Notes under the pieces: model-generated
Told to the model about the DNA's origin: nothing
The model's input: the letters and a program-made list of their open reading frames with translations, nothing else
Database searches by the model: none
Assembly (NCBI GenBank): GCA_013397435.1
Contig: VZRG01002016.1
Coordinates: forward strand, 23,402 to 87,401
Origin: Erythrocercus mccallii
Lineage: Eukaryota; Chordata; Aves; Passeriformes; Dicruridae
Length of the DNA stretch: 64,000 bases
Reading direction: 5' to 3'
In this document: one piece after another, positions 48,070 through 60,300 of the stretch
Layout: each line of letters starts with the position of its first letter
Position numbering within the stretch: position 1 is the first letter of the stretch
Made by a program: the position numbers and the translations under genes

Positions 48070-49740
48070 ATCTGTCGAGAACAACCCCCAAGCTCAGAGC
48101 AGGATCAGTTAGAGCAGGTTTCTCAAGGCCATGTCCAGTCGGGTTTTGAGTACCAACAATGATGGAGAGGTCACAACCTCTCTGAGGAACCTGTGCCAGT
48201 GTTTGACAACTCTCACAGGAAAGGGGAAAAAAATATGTCCCATTTTATGGTTGAATGGGATTTTATGTACTTTCATTTGTGCTCACTGCTTCTTGTCCAG
48301 TCACTGGATAGCACTGGGAAGAGTTGGGCTCCATCTTCTCTATCCCTTCCCCCCATATCAGATATTTTTTACAACTGATGAGCTTGTCCCTCAGCTGTCT
48401 CTTTTTGAGGTTGTAAAGTCCTAGCTCACAGCGTCCCCTTGTATGACAGACAGTCCATTCCCTTCATCATCTTCTGGCCCATGCCCTGGTTTCACTCCAG
48501 GAAATCCGTATGTCCCTTGTATGGGGAGCCCAGGGCTGGACTCAGCACTCCATATGTGTCTCACCAGTGCTGGAGGAAGGATCACATCCTGCTGGCAATA
48601 CTCCTTGTAATTTCTCTTGAATGATCTGGTGGGCCTGGTTGCAAGGGCACGATGATAACTTATGATCACCTTGGCGTCCACCAGGATGCCCATGTCCTTT
48701 GCTGTACAGCTGCTTTACAAACACTTGGCCCCCACCAGGTACTGATATGTAGGGCTGTTTCTCCCCAGATGCAGGAGGAGTCTGCACTGTGCCTTGTTGA
48801 GCTGCATGAGGTTTTGTTCAGCCCATTTCTCCTGCCTGTTGAGGTCCCCCCTGGATGGCAGCACAACCCTCCTGAGTGTAAGCCACTCCTCCCAGTTTTG
48901 TGTCATCAGCAAACTTGCTGAGGGTAGACTCCACCCTGTCATCAAAATCATTAAGGAAAATGTTAACAGTACTGACTTCAGCACCCTCTCCTGTGAATGG
49001 CCTCCAGCTGGGCTTCTGCCACAACTGGATATTGTGATCATGACTCTGAGCCTGGCAGTCCAGGCAAATTTCAATCTACTGCCTAACTTGTACTTCCTCA
49101 GCTTGTCTCTGAGGGTGTTGTGGGAAACAGTACTGAAAGCCTACTACAGTCCTTGGAACAAATAAACAACATGCTCTGCTCTCCCCTCACGAGTCATCTC
49201 TTTATAATCGGGTTGGTCAGGCATGTTTGTTCCTTCAGAAATCCTTGCTGCCTACTCCATTATCTTGTCCTTCATGTATTTAGAAATTTCTTCATCACTT
49301 TACCAGGGGTCAGAGTGAGGGATACGAGCTTGTACTTCCCCAGATCGCCTTTCTTGCCCCTTTCTGTCTTGAAGACAGAAATGACATTTTCTTTCTTTCC
49401 ATCATCTGGAACCTCCTCCAAGGAGGAGGTTCCAGAACATTCCAAACATAACCTTCCAAATACCACCAAAAGTGGCCTCACTGTTATACTACGTGCTAGC
49501 ACATTCAGCACTTGTGGGTGCATCCCATCCGAGCCCATGGAATTAATCTATGTCCAATTTGTTTAAATATCCCCTAACCTGATCCAATTCCACCACAGCT
49601 AAATCTTCCTTGCTCCAGTTTTCCAGGTCTCAGGGTCTTGGATTATTTAAGCATGGTCTTAAAGAGTGAGACAAAACACACTCTGTTCCTCAGGGTTGTG
49701 TGTTCTTTGTCACTAGGTCCTCTCTCCCTTCCTAAAGCAT
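48070..49740 (-). mobile_element. CR1 LINE, decayed ORF2 and 3' UTR
   Basis: This is the longest repeat in the window, about 1.65 kb on the minus strand. Minus-strand frames carry broken CR1 reverse-transcriptase sequence. GSDGMHPQVLNVLA and YKLVSLTLTPGKVMKKFL lie at about 49275-49538; an AFSTVSHNTL-type segment follows near 49130; and LSKFADDTKLGG lies at about 48880-48925, where FADD (bases near 48902-48913) is the polymerase catalytic motif. Down to 48070 the sequence follows the CR1 3' UTR, with CTCTCTGAGGAACCTGTGCC and a CTTGTCCAGTCACTGG block. Several frameshifts and stops break ORF2. The 5' end is truncated and the very 3' tail is missing. Confidence 0.9.
49406..49435. repeat. Perfect 14-base inverted repeat inside the CR1 copy
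   Basis: CTGGAACCTCCTCC at 49406-49419 is exactly reverse-complemented by GGAGGAGGTTCCAG at 49422-49435, with a two-base loop. It lies within decayed CR1 ORF2 sequence, and the family sequence as I remember it does not carry such a palindrome. Confidence 0.9.
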
Positions 49741-49749
49741 GTTGCCAAG

Positions 49750-52700
49750 TAATATTCCTCTTGTAAGTTTATTTTTTTAAGAAAACGTGTAATCTCATGA
49801 ATGTCACTTGACCAATTTGTATTGTCATCCAGCTGTTGTGCAGCAGTACAGCAAAACACATGAATTATCCCTTTGCTGAATAGTACTGCTCATATGCCCA
49901 AAGTTCAGCAAGTATTTAAAACCTTTGGGAAATGGACCTTTAATTTCCATCAGTGTGGAAGGCTTCAAACGCAGTCAGCTGCTATTTAAATACTCTCTGA
50001 GACATCTACAGATTAAACACTTGTCCATGTTCAAAAGATCAATGTAAAGAATTGCTGCTGACAAAGGAAAATTATAGAAAATACTGAAGATTTTAAGGTG
50101 GACCAGGAGCTGGATCAGACTGATGTTCTCATGCTTGGCCTGTGTTTTGCAGAGCTGGATGTGTGTTTGGATGCATTTGGAATACGGCTGTATACAGCCT
50201 GAAACATTGATTTTAAAACAGAGAAGACTTAAGATATGTAGAAAAACTTAAACTTGTCTTGGCTCTGAGCACCTCTTTTTCACAGATGAGGAGCTGTCTT
50301 TCCTATGAGCACTGACACTTTCAGCTATAGAAATTTGACTCTTGGTCTTATGAGGCCTCAGATGTTTTCCACAAAGCCCGGTAACACAAAGGACACTGCT
50401 GAGTGTCTTGCTGAGTCAGCCAGTTCAGCACCCTTGGGGACACTTTGCTGTGTATCTTGGCCCATTCCTTTGTTAGCATCTCTGTTAGGATGCATGGATT
50501 GTGACTGTAATGAAAACTTCCTACAGGGTGCAAAAGGAGTTTAGTTTGTTCCTGGAAATATGACTGATCTGGAGTCAGAAATCAGTGTTGTCAGCTTTGT
50601 GATACTGCTGATGTAATTTAATTTCTCAGGGTGGAGCAGTTGCATTTGTAAATTATTTCTGGCAAAAGCTGTATCTTTGCACCATCTCTTCCCCCCTGGG
50701 AACCATGGCTTTTGCCTGAGCTACTACTTTGAGACTAATAATGGTCAATTATTATAATGGGACCAAGATCCCAAGTCCCCATTCTGAGAAGCAGCAGAGT
50801 AGCTACCATGTGCCAACAGGGTAATCAGTGCTGGCTTTTGAGAACAGCTCTTCCCAAGAGATAATGGAGATGACAACCTGACCTCAAGTTGTTAAGAGCT
50901 CTTGTAAAACGGAGAGATTAGTTTGATTTATATTAGCCCTGCCAGATTCCAGCCTCACTTGTTTGCATCCTTCTTCCTGAAATTATCTTTCAAGCCTCAG
51001 TGGGATTTCGAGAAGCAAGGCTCTTTTGCCACTTAGCATCAGTCTGCTATCTTCTGTCTTCTTTCTGGAGCAGGGCCTGTGGGCTGACACAAGAGTGGCT
51101 GCACTGAGGTTGAACATGAACTGACATAAAAATGCAGGTTTTAATATTTGGCAAGTGCCTTGAGGTTACGTGAGATGATGAATATGAGGAAAACAAGCAT
51201 TTAGCACTGTTCTTCTAGAGATACTTTTACTTGATTAACATATGCATTAATAGTGCTATCAATAGCACCATCTACTGCCTTCGGGATAGCAGCACACAAG
51301 ATCTGCATTATAATAGCAGAGGTAATGAGTAAAATGAGAAAAGAGGACCTAAAGAGGTTTTTCTCCTCATCTCCTGGCAGCAGTGATGCTAGCGAGGCAC
51401 TGCATCCACACCCACACGTGTTCTCAAGGCAGGCAGTCTGCTGGGAGTCTGCATGGCCAGACTCTCTCCTCAGTGCTCTGCAGATCTGTTTCAAAGCTGT
51501 TGGAGCCCTCTTTTCAGATGTGTGTCACCAAAGCATCCCATCTGATTTGGTAACAAATACCAGGAATATTCTTCCTTCCAGCACTTTGCCGAGTCCTCTC
51601 CAGCTACCTTTGTTAGACCTTAAGCCAATTTGGGGGCCAGAATCACTTTCTCATGCTCCCTGCCAACCCACTGTGTCTGCCTCTCTGCAAAACCTTCATG
51701 ACATTCCCCTTCTCCCATCCCCAAGGTACAAGCAGTGGATACTCCTGGTTACCAAGCCAGATAAGAAGACCTATATCTCTTCGAGCGTTTAATCTCTTCA
51801 TCAGCTAACCCAAACTATAATCATGAGCTGATACAAGCCCTTGTGCATTTTATTAACAATGCAACTTACATGTTTAAATAGGAGACTATAACAGTGCGCA
51901 GTCTGAATAGCTGCCTGAACTTTACGGGATGACAAGATCCCTGTTCTTTGCACAGAGCAGATTAATGGCAGTCTGCATATTATGCAATCTTTAATTTCTT
52001 TTCCCTTCCCAGGATACCATGAGACTTTGGGCCTCTTGGCTCTGCAGAGTCATAATCCCTTTTCTAGTCTACAAAAAGGGAGTTTTATCCCAAAGAGAGT
52101 GTTTTGAAAGTCCCTGGACGTTCCAGCCCCACACCTGGTTTTGGAAAGGAACCACCTTATTATGCACTCCAGCTTTACCCTCTTGCTAAAAAGAACAAAC
52201 TTTTCTTGTTCCTCTGTTTGGCTTTTTTTTTTTTTTCCTGTTGTTCCAGGACAGGATGTCTCACTTAGAAATCTAATTTTTTTTTACAAGGAATTCAATT
52301 TCTCACGCTGCTGCTAGTTGCTCTCCAGCATTCACAGAGCCACTGCTCTGCCCCAGGGAACTGAAAGATTAAAAAAAAATCATAGGGAAGGAAACAGAAT
52401 AGTTTTAAGTGGCCAGCATCAACATGGGAATGAGTACCAGGAGAAAAGCTGTTGTTTCCAGTGCTGCAGAGCCAAGGACACCTGGGGTATGGACATAGAT
52501 TTTAGGGGGGAGGCACTGGTGTGAGCCTACAGGCCTGTCAACCCTGCAGATGGGCATGAAAATTACCCCTTTCCCTTCCCCTGCCAACAATCATAGGAAC
52601 CTAATGTCTCTCAGGCTTCCTAGACTCTGGCAGAAACAAATGACTGGATTCAGGAGTGATTGTGGTTAGGGCAAGGGCCGGGATGGGGTGAACAGAGGTG

Positions 52701-54830
52701 TTGGTCTCTTTTGCTCCTCTGACTGAATCTTCTGCAGGAAATATGCCAGCCTGATTGTGCAGCACAAGGCTCAGGGTGAGACACTCAGCAGCAAAGATGA
52801 AAACACTCCTCATGTGGTAAATTGGCAAGGGGCTCTCTGAAGAAAATATTGTGTACTTGTGCCATTAAGGACTCTATAATAAATGATGCATCGGCATTTG
52901 GGATCAAGTTAAAGCCATACAGACAGCCCTCGTCAAAAATCCTCCTCAGTTCTGAGTGATGCAGATTAAACAGTTTTCTTTTGCTGCAGAATTTGGGGGT
53001 GTTGTATAAATTTATGCCACAAGAAAGTCAATAAATCACAGCGGTTTGAAGATCTGCTAAACAGAAAAGTAGAAAAGAAAAAGCAAATCCAAGCAAAATC
53101 ATCAAGCAGCTGAAGAACTTATCAGTTCTGTCTGGATTTCAAGATTAGACAGCTTCATATCTACTATGAAACAAGAGAAGAAAATTCCTGTGCTTACAAG
53201 ACACCCAGGACTATGTCTGACTATGAATTATGAAGCTGACTGAAAAACTGAGGTGTTTTTATTGGCTTAACTGTAGCAACAGTCTGATGGGGCAGCAGTG
53301 ATGGTGTGAACAAGCACCTTAGTTCTTGGGAAGGTCAGGGATCCTACTTGTACTTATCAATTAACTGATTAACTTATGATTCAGCATGTCTAAACCACTG
53401 ACAAGTGCTTGTGAAGTATTTCAGCACTGCAGAAGCACTTGGATGTTCACCATAGGCAGCAGGAGGAAAGGTCATTGAGTAATTGCTGGGCTTGGCAAGA
53501 CCTCACTTTCTCTGCTTCCCCATGTTGCACCTCCCTTTCCTCCCCAGCAGCATGCACAGCCTATTTTTCAGCTCAGTACCTTTCTCCAGTCCCTCTGCTG
53601 TTGTCTTGTGAGGTCCTTAAACACAAATGCATTTAATTGGAATTATCCTGGGACCTGTTGGCCTTCAGGTCATTAATTTGGCTGCCCATGAATCAGAGTG
53701 GTTTGATAAAGGGGATTTCCTCCCTGTGGCCCTGAGCTGGCGGACAGAGCCCTGGTGCTGCTCTCCTCAGGAGAGGGTTTGCTTTCAGTTCCTGATGGGT
53801 GCCTGTTTCTGTCCATTGCAAACCTCAGTAAAAAGCAATGGACAGCAAAGATAGCTCAGTTGCCCCAAGGCAAAGTCCAGGCCTCTACTTTGTACTCCTG
53901 ACAGGTGAAAACGTCTTCAGTCTATTGGCAGTGACCTGTAAATTTTCTCTGAGACCCCTGTGCTGGATAGTGGGGAGTGACCTTTTTTGCACACCACTTT
54001 GAACAATGGGAAAGAAATAAGTTGTTTGTGGGGAGAGAATAGAATGTGGATTGGTCAAACCTATCAGGCTGGATAGATGAGATGTGCCGTCCGTGCTGTG
54101 TTCTGTAATTAAAGCAATTATTAGCAAGTACTCACAGCAAGACAGGGCCATGAAAATCACCTTGTTGCTGCTTTCTCCACTTCTGAATCCTGACCCTACT
54201 CCAAGGGGATTCGTGAAGACAGATCCCAAGAGGGTGAGTGCTCAGTGAAGTCCTCACACAGGAGTGAGTAGTGCACACCAAGGCTGTGATCCTGTGCTGT
54301 TAGCTACCTCTGTATGCTGTGTTGGCTTTTCACTGTTGATTTAGCACTCCCAGTACCAGAACTGCTGTGTAGTATGCATCTACAGGATACTTGAATCCAT
54401 ACTTCTGGGAGCAAAAATTGCAAAAGAGGCTTATGGAGGCCCTGACAGAAGGGCGCTGCAGGATCCGTCTATACTTTCACTGGGAAGAGGGGATTGTGGT
54501 CCATACAACTGCTCAAGCAAACTGGGCTTTATAATTGTTTCATTTACTCCAGTACCTTTTCTGGTGCCTGTATGACCCTTAATACCCCTGTGGGCTGTGA
54601 AATGTAAACACCATTATCTGTTAATGGAGACGATCCTGTTTCCACTCAGGACAGGCCAGCAAGTGGGAGCGATTCTCACTGCTTTACGTTCCCTTTTACA
54701 GGCAAGGGGGCTGTGACTCCAAATCATTAGGCGCTGTGTGGGAGATACAGTAAAAATGACCTTACAGCCTCTGAGCCAGCAAAAACACTAAATCAGTTGG
54801 TCAGCTGGCAGCTACATCCAGAAAAAGAAG
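49750..54830. other. Intergenic, no gene seen
   Basis: The longest frame (179 codons, 51253-51792 on +) has no domain and is of a length expected by chance in 64 kb. A short hairpin, GTGCTAT/ATAGCAC at 51253-51268, lies at its start. No RNA gene or repeat family is seen. Confidence 0.45.
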
Positions 54831-54838
54831 GCTGTGGG

Positions 54839-54902
54839 AAAAAAACCAAAACCATAAAACAAAACCCAAACAAACAAAAAACCTAAAACGCAACAAAACC
54901 CG
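54839..54902. repeat. A-rich (CAAA/ACAAAA) low-complexity tract
   Basis: An irregular run of AAAAC, CAAAC and CAAAA units with almost no G or T. It is the complement of the T/G-rich tracts seen elsewhere in the window. Confidence 0.75.
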
Positions 54903-55576
54903 CAAGAGTAAATCGGAGCAATCAATCATGTCTAAGTGAGACCTGTGCATGTTCTTTTTTGGTTCGGCCAGGCTGTGACAAGCAAGGACACATTGGAGGA
55001 GAGCTGCTATCTCCACTGTTTTTCCACAGAAACTCCCAGGCATGGAGAATCCTTCCTTTCTGCAGCAGGAAGAATACTGTGTGTGTGTCTATGCATGAGG
55101 GCATGATTCTTTTATTTTTTTTGGCTAGCTGACATTGCAAAGGAGCTCTGGGGTACAAACCCAAATTATGCACTGTACTTAGAACTCCTGAGCTCTGGGC
55201 AGTGTGGGATCATGAAATGAATATGGCTGAGCACCCTTTGCACATCTTGTTGATAATCAAGCTCTTAAAAAGCTTTGTGAAAGAGCTGAATTCCCTGCTA
55301 ACTCAAGCTTGTTGAACAGCATTTCCCAAAAGACTTGGAGGTGGCAAAACTGTGGAAGACCTGACAAAGGATTCATCTTCTCCAGGAAGATTTGTTATTC
55401 CACATGCATAAGATATACAGAGTTCTGTGACTCACGGGATGAAAGAACAGGCAGGTAGGACAGAAGGGTTCAGCTTCAGTGGATAACACTTGAATTCTTC
55501 TTAAACAGAGCAATTTTGTAATGGAATCATTGAAAAAAATCCCAAGGTTTTGAATCCTACTTTTTCTCCTCTTGGA

Positions 55577-55604
55577 ATGTAATTATTTTTTCAAATAATT
55601 ACAT
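55577..55604. repeat. Perfect 12-base inverted repeat
   Basis: ATGTAATTATTT at 55577-55588 pairs exactly with AAATAATTACAT at 55593-55604 around a four-base loop. Each arm contains a TAATTA homeodomain core. It may be a cruciform-prone site or a dimer binding site, but no flanking transposon ends are visible. Confidence 0.85.
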
Positions 55605-55609
55605 GATTT

Positions 55610-58600
55610 TCAGTATGCCCTGGGTTCCTGAGATGCCTCCAGTTTCATCCAACATAACATTTGCCTGGTTTATTGAAAGCAATAGTTCATTGTTATTTAT
55701 TATTTTACTCTTTCATTCAGTTTTATTTCATTCAGAGCTTGTGCATTGCAAAGTCATGTTTGAGTTTTCTGTGGTCAGGTTAATCGTACAGTTTACATCT
55801 TCGTAGCATTCCCTGCTTCAACCCAGCTGCCATCTGAGTGCATCAGGGTCACTCCCTGCCCTCCCCTCTCACAGACAGCCCATGGCAAGGGAGATGGCAG
55901 AAGCTGGATGGATTCTCTACTTCCCTTGCCTGGTCATCTTTATTTATCTGTATTGCCAAGGGTGGGGTGTTTGACACTGAAGAAACAAGGAGAGGAGGCT
56001 TTTACCCAAAGGGTTTAAATCCAAGCAGATGTTAGTGCAGGGGCTACTTAAAAATTTCCAGATTTCTCAGTGGGAAACATCTTTTTGACTTAATGAGCAT
56101 GTTTGTGGTGTGTGTCTGCTTCCCATGAGTAAGTCTTTTGCTGGAAAAGGGAAAGTCCCAAACCCCCAAAAAATTCGATTTGGAAACTCAGTTCCTGTAA
56201 AACAGTGTGACCCAAATTTGCCGTATCATGTGTCTTCCCTATCAGGCCTCCCCTTGAACCACAGACGGGAAAAAATCTACTGAGTCTCCAGAACTGCTTC
56301 CTACTGCAGCAACATTCCCATCATATAATCCACCTTCAGTCTAATTAGATTTTTGACCTTTATTCCTCCATACACAAGGCTACTCCAGAGCTTGGCTAGG
56401 TTTTAAATATTATTTTATTTCCACTCTAAAGTTATTCACAAGCCACATAGGCAAGTTTGACTTTTTACTAATGTTGTTCCAGAAATTATAACACCTTCCT
56501 CTCTCTGGAGTTTATTATACTGTAGCATAAACAATCATATTTGTTTCCAGTCTTCATTTTCCAATATCAAACTGAATTTTCTCTTCTCTGTTTGATCCTA
56601 CTGGTTCTTTTCTGCACTTGTCTTCATTCAGATTAACCTTTCATGAAGCAGGACCGAACAGAGTGAACTTATGGCCATACCTCAAACAGCACAACTGTTA
56701 TGTCTTTGATTCAACTGGAAACACACCACATCACAGATCCTAGGATTTTCATCAGGGTTCACTGTCATGCTGCAGCCATGCTGGAGTTTGAGCTAAAGAA
56801 AAGGATAGGAGAAGGGATCATCTGGCTGCAATGTCCATGAGCTATGGTGGGGCAATTTCAGACTTGAAATAATAGATTTTCAGCCAAAATGGTGTGTGCT
56901 AACGTGTTACTGAAAAAAAAATCTTGTGATGAAAACTTTTTTTTCCTGCTGAGACTCTGCTGAGCTCTAGATTTCTCCTTGGCACTAGCTTTCCAGGCAG
57001 TGAAGTAGTCCTGTAACACTTCGAAAAAATAAGATTCACAAGATGTGGAGTGACTGAATTTTTCTTGGCTCCAGGATGCACAGTTTCCAAGCAGAACACA
57101 TAATCAATGGTTTTCTTATAGGTTGCTTTCTGAAAACCATTTGAACTGGCTTCAACTGGAATGCTGACATTTGCAGTAAATCAACTTATAAAATGCCCTT
57201 CCCTGTCAAAATGATTATTTTACACACCTGGTAAAGCCCTGATAAAGTAAAAATATAATTAAAACCAATTTGTAGGGCAATAACAGCTGACACAAGCTCT
57301 TCCTTCCTATCCTCTGCAAGCAGCTGGGTGGCCACAATATGGTCTCAGAGCTTTACCGTGCAGGATGACTTTTGCCCTCCTTGTGGGGAATGACAAACTC
57401 TTTATGGAGCAGAAATTCCTCAAGCAGGGTCAGATTTGCAAGTGTTTTATGTTTCTGCCCTGGAGCCTAAGTGCAAATTCCCTCTTGAGAGGTTTGCCTC
57501 CAATGCCCAAATCCTGTCATGTAGTCTTCTCTGCTCATACAAATTAATGGGCAGGATCCTTTCCCAGCATCAGATGTGGCTCCATCCAGTCTGGTACTCA
57601 GAGGTTTTTTTTTGTTTTTTTTTTTTGTCATTTACACAGACTTGTATTGTCAAGGCAAAAAATGCCAAATGTAGACAAGTTTTATTTAGTCCCAGCCTAC
57701 GCATTTCTCTCCTATTGATCATGCTTCATTTTACCCTGCAATAAGGGACATGATTTCAGTTACCTCTCTGTGTTGGCTCTTCAGAGGCAACTTCTACTCA
57801 TATTGCACCTTTTGCAATGTTCAAAGCCAACAAAAGCAAAATTTTCTGACAAAAGAATCAATGCTTATAGCCATGGTCCACTGTTGGTAGGGCTTCACAA
57901 TATTTTGAATTCGGAGACGTGCAAGTACTTCTTTCTCCCTCCCAGTTACACTTTAAAGGGGGTGAATGATTCTGACTGTAATTTGACTGCTGGTACTTCA
58001 TCTTTGAGGCCACCAAGTTAACTTGTAACAATCAAGGCATAGGTTTATGTTTTGTGGATATATTTCCTTAATTTCAAAGATTGCTATTACATCTGTAGTG
58101 CAGAGAGGCACTGAGAAACAGAGTTACTGAAGAGAAAAATATCTTGACTGCTCTGAGCAGCTGACCCCAATTGCCTTGTGTTTCTTTTGCTGCCAGCCAT
58201 GCCCTGGGCAGAGAGCAGTAGGGACACAGCTGCCAGCTCTTCCTGAAACAGGCTGCAAGACTAAGCTCATAAACATAAAAAATTATATTTCAGGAAAATA
58301 AAAGAAAACTTGGGATGTCATGTGTAGCTGGTCACTGAAAGATAAAGATTTTCTGATGTATAATACTGAAGAGATTGTCTTTACCAAAATGTGATAGCAA
58401 AACCCCCCCATTTATTGTCCTCCCATTTTTATTACTCTTACTTCATTTATCTCCCTGGGGAATGCTGCAAATCCTTCCCTGCTTTCTGACAGTTGCCTGG
58501 AGTGACTGGAACCCTACAAATAGCAGCATCCCAAACACAGGGGGCTGTGTTGCAACATTTTCACAAAGTTAAGCCCAGATTCAAGAGCTCAGATTCTCTT

Positions 58601-59250
58601 TTCAGTTGACTTAAACCTAAATCTTCACTTCTGGCTACGGCTGCATTATTACCATATGTTAGCTCAGCTCACACAACATTGCCCCACACACAACCAGATT
58701 CCAGTGGGGTCTCAATCCATCTAAATCAGGGTTCCTGGACTTCACTAGGCACAGAGGTGTAAACAGACACAGAGGCTGGATTATGTCGGTTTTCTAGGCG
58801 AGGAAACAGAGACTGAAAATTTTGTGGGTTTTTAAATAGTGTAGCTATCCCATTAATATTCCCAGATATGTGTCTGAGGAGCAGCACAGGCTGCCACCCT
58901 TGTCCTGTCCTGTGGAGATCCTACACACCTTTGAGCAGGCTGCAGCCCTGCTAGCTGTTGCCTGGATCTGCCTGGTTTTAGAAACGTGTCCAGGTTTCAC
59001 CATGCATCATTTTTAGGATACTGTAGCTCACTGTGGGATAGGGTAGAAATGGTGTTCTCTCTTCTTTTAAAACTAATGTTCTTTAACAGTTTAATTGCTA
59101 GGGTTGACTCACAACCTGAGGTAGGAGCTGAGATGGAAAGAGAAAGAGGGAATAAACATTCCTTATCTACTTTTAAAATTCGTCATTATTCTCACGGGGT
59201 CTCAAGTGAAGTCTTGTTATTCTGCTGTAGGTTTGTTACAATTTCTGGCA
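55610..59250. other. Intergenic, no gene seen
   Basis: A+T-rich sequence with only short chance frames. A poly(T)-rich spot near 57606-57628 is simple sequence. No gene, RNA gene or repeat family was recognised. Confidence 0.5.
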
Positions 59251-59597
59251 TGCCAATCTTCCCATGCCTTGTTGGGGTTTTGTTGTTGTTGCTGGTTTCT
59301 TGGGTTTGGTGGGTTTTTTTTTTTTTTGCTTGGATTTTACTTACAGACCTGATGCAAAATGTACCAGCAGTCCACGATATTAGTGGAATTAAGTTCAGGT
59401 TTCCCCTGCTAAAACGGGCTTGTGTAGAGGATGCTGTTCCTGGAGTCTGGCAATCCCATTGCTGGCTGGCCCAGTGCTGGGATGGAGACACTCTCGACAC
59501 CAAGTGAAAGTCCTCGGAATGCAGTTGTTCTGAGATTTTACAAACAAGTGTTTTGGTCTGTGGGCTTGGGGTGGGCACTTTGGGGGTTTGTTAGCCG

Positions 59598-59645
59598 TTT
59601 TTTGTTTGTTTGTCTGTTTTGTTTTATGTTGTTTTGTTGTTTTGT
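59598..59645. repeat. TTTG/TTTTG low-complexity tract
   Basis: Repeated TTTG and TTTTG units form a simple tract just left of the small CpG island. A second T-rich tract, with TTGTTGTTGTT and a run of 15 T, lies at 59270-59330. Confidence 0.75.
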
Positions 59646-59699
59646 GCCAAGACAGGATTTTCTTTGAGTGTCTTTTGTTGGTGAGGTAGGGCTATTGAT

Positions 59700-59930
59700 G
59701 AGGCGTGAGATTAGGAACGGGCGCGGCAGCAATTCCCGAGCCGAGGGTATTCCCTGCGCATTCCCGGCCGCTTGGCTGGCTGGGAAACCGCGAGTTACCC
59801 TCGGCCACGGTGTGATTTTCCTTTCGCTCCTTGCACCCGTCCCCTTGCGCCACGAGATGGGGATGCAAGCCCGAGTTTAGGCCGTCTATAACACGCTTCT
59901 CCCGCCGCAGGAATGAATCTCCATAATCCT
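59700..59930. promoter_or_regulatory. Isolated small CpG island
   Basis: Roughly 25 CpG dinucleotides fall in about 230 bases, in sharp contrast to the CpG-poor flanks on both sides. It contains CTATAA at 59886-59891, which could position a plus-strand start near 59915, and CTTCTCCCGCCGCAG at 59896-59910, which looks like a splice acceptor. No coding frame is recognised here. It could be the promoter of a lncRNA, an upstream promoter of the next gene (in mammals FAM13A lies downstream of GPRIN3 in the same orientation), or a methylation-free enhancer. Confidence 0.55.
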
Positions 59931-60179
59931 TGCCCGTTTAGGGACCTCCTTTTGTTGCTATTATTTAGAGCCTGCAAATTCGCAAAATATACTAATTCTT
60001 AAATAATTTTATGTTACTGAAGGATGCTGGGATCTGGGAAAAAAACTCTTTCTTACCTTTGCTGAAATTAAAACACCTCTGTGATGTAGTTGGCCGTAAA
60101 CAATTTGAACTCCTTGCAAATCCACGTCAAATTTTAAATCATTGCAGCAACAGCAAGAGGCAAACTTCTCTCTAAAAAT

Positions 60180-60300
60180 ACTTGTGTCACTAAGTAGAGA
60201 TTAGTGAGCTAATGATTAGTCAGATAATAGCTGGCTATTGATTTAGTCAGTTAAATCAATTCTATAAGCTGCTTTATTTTATGTTTTCAACTTCAAGAAT
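60180..60300. promoter_or_regulatory. Candidate conserved non-coding block
   Basis: A cluster of ATTAGTGAGCTAATGATTAG, GATAATAGCTGGCTATTG and TTAGTCAGTTAAATCAATT gives repeated TAAT/ATTA cores with mirrored arrangement, about 250 bases downstream of the small CpG island. It could be an enhancer next to a promoter. Conservation is untested. Confidence 0.22.

Noticed and set aside
48818..49024. Minus-strand frame with FADDTKLGG considered as a host reverse-transcriptase-like gene
   Set aside because: It is part of a frame-broken CR1 LINE whose 3' UTR and upstream RT segments are present in order; not an intact or domesticated gene.
51253..51792. 179-codon plus-strand frame in the intergenic region
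   Set aside because: About one frame of this length is expected by chance in 64 kb. There is no domain, no splice context and no family resemblance.
58986..59507. 173-codon plus-strand frame with hydrophobic runs
   Set aside because: The hydrophobic stretches come from T-rich simple sequence (F/L/V codons). There is no conserved motif and no promoter evidence at its start.
59868..59880. Start of FAM13A near the small CpG island
   Set aside because: The only nearby ATG frame closes after a few codons, and nothing resembles the FAM13A N-terminus. Synteny alone is not enough.
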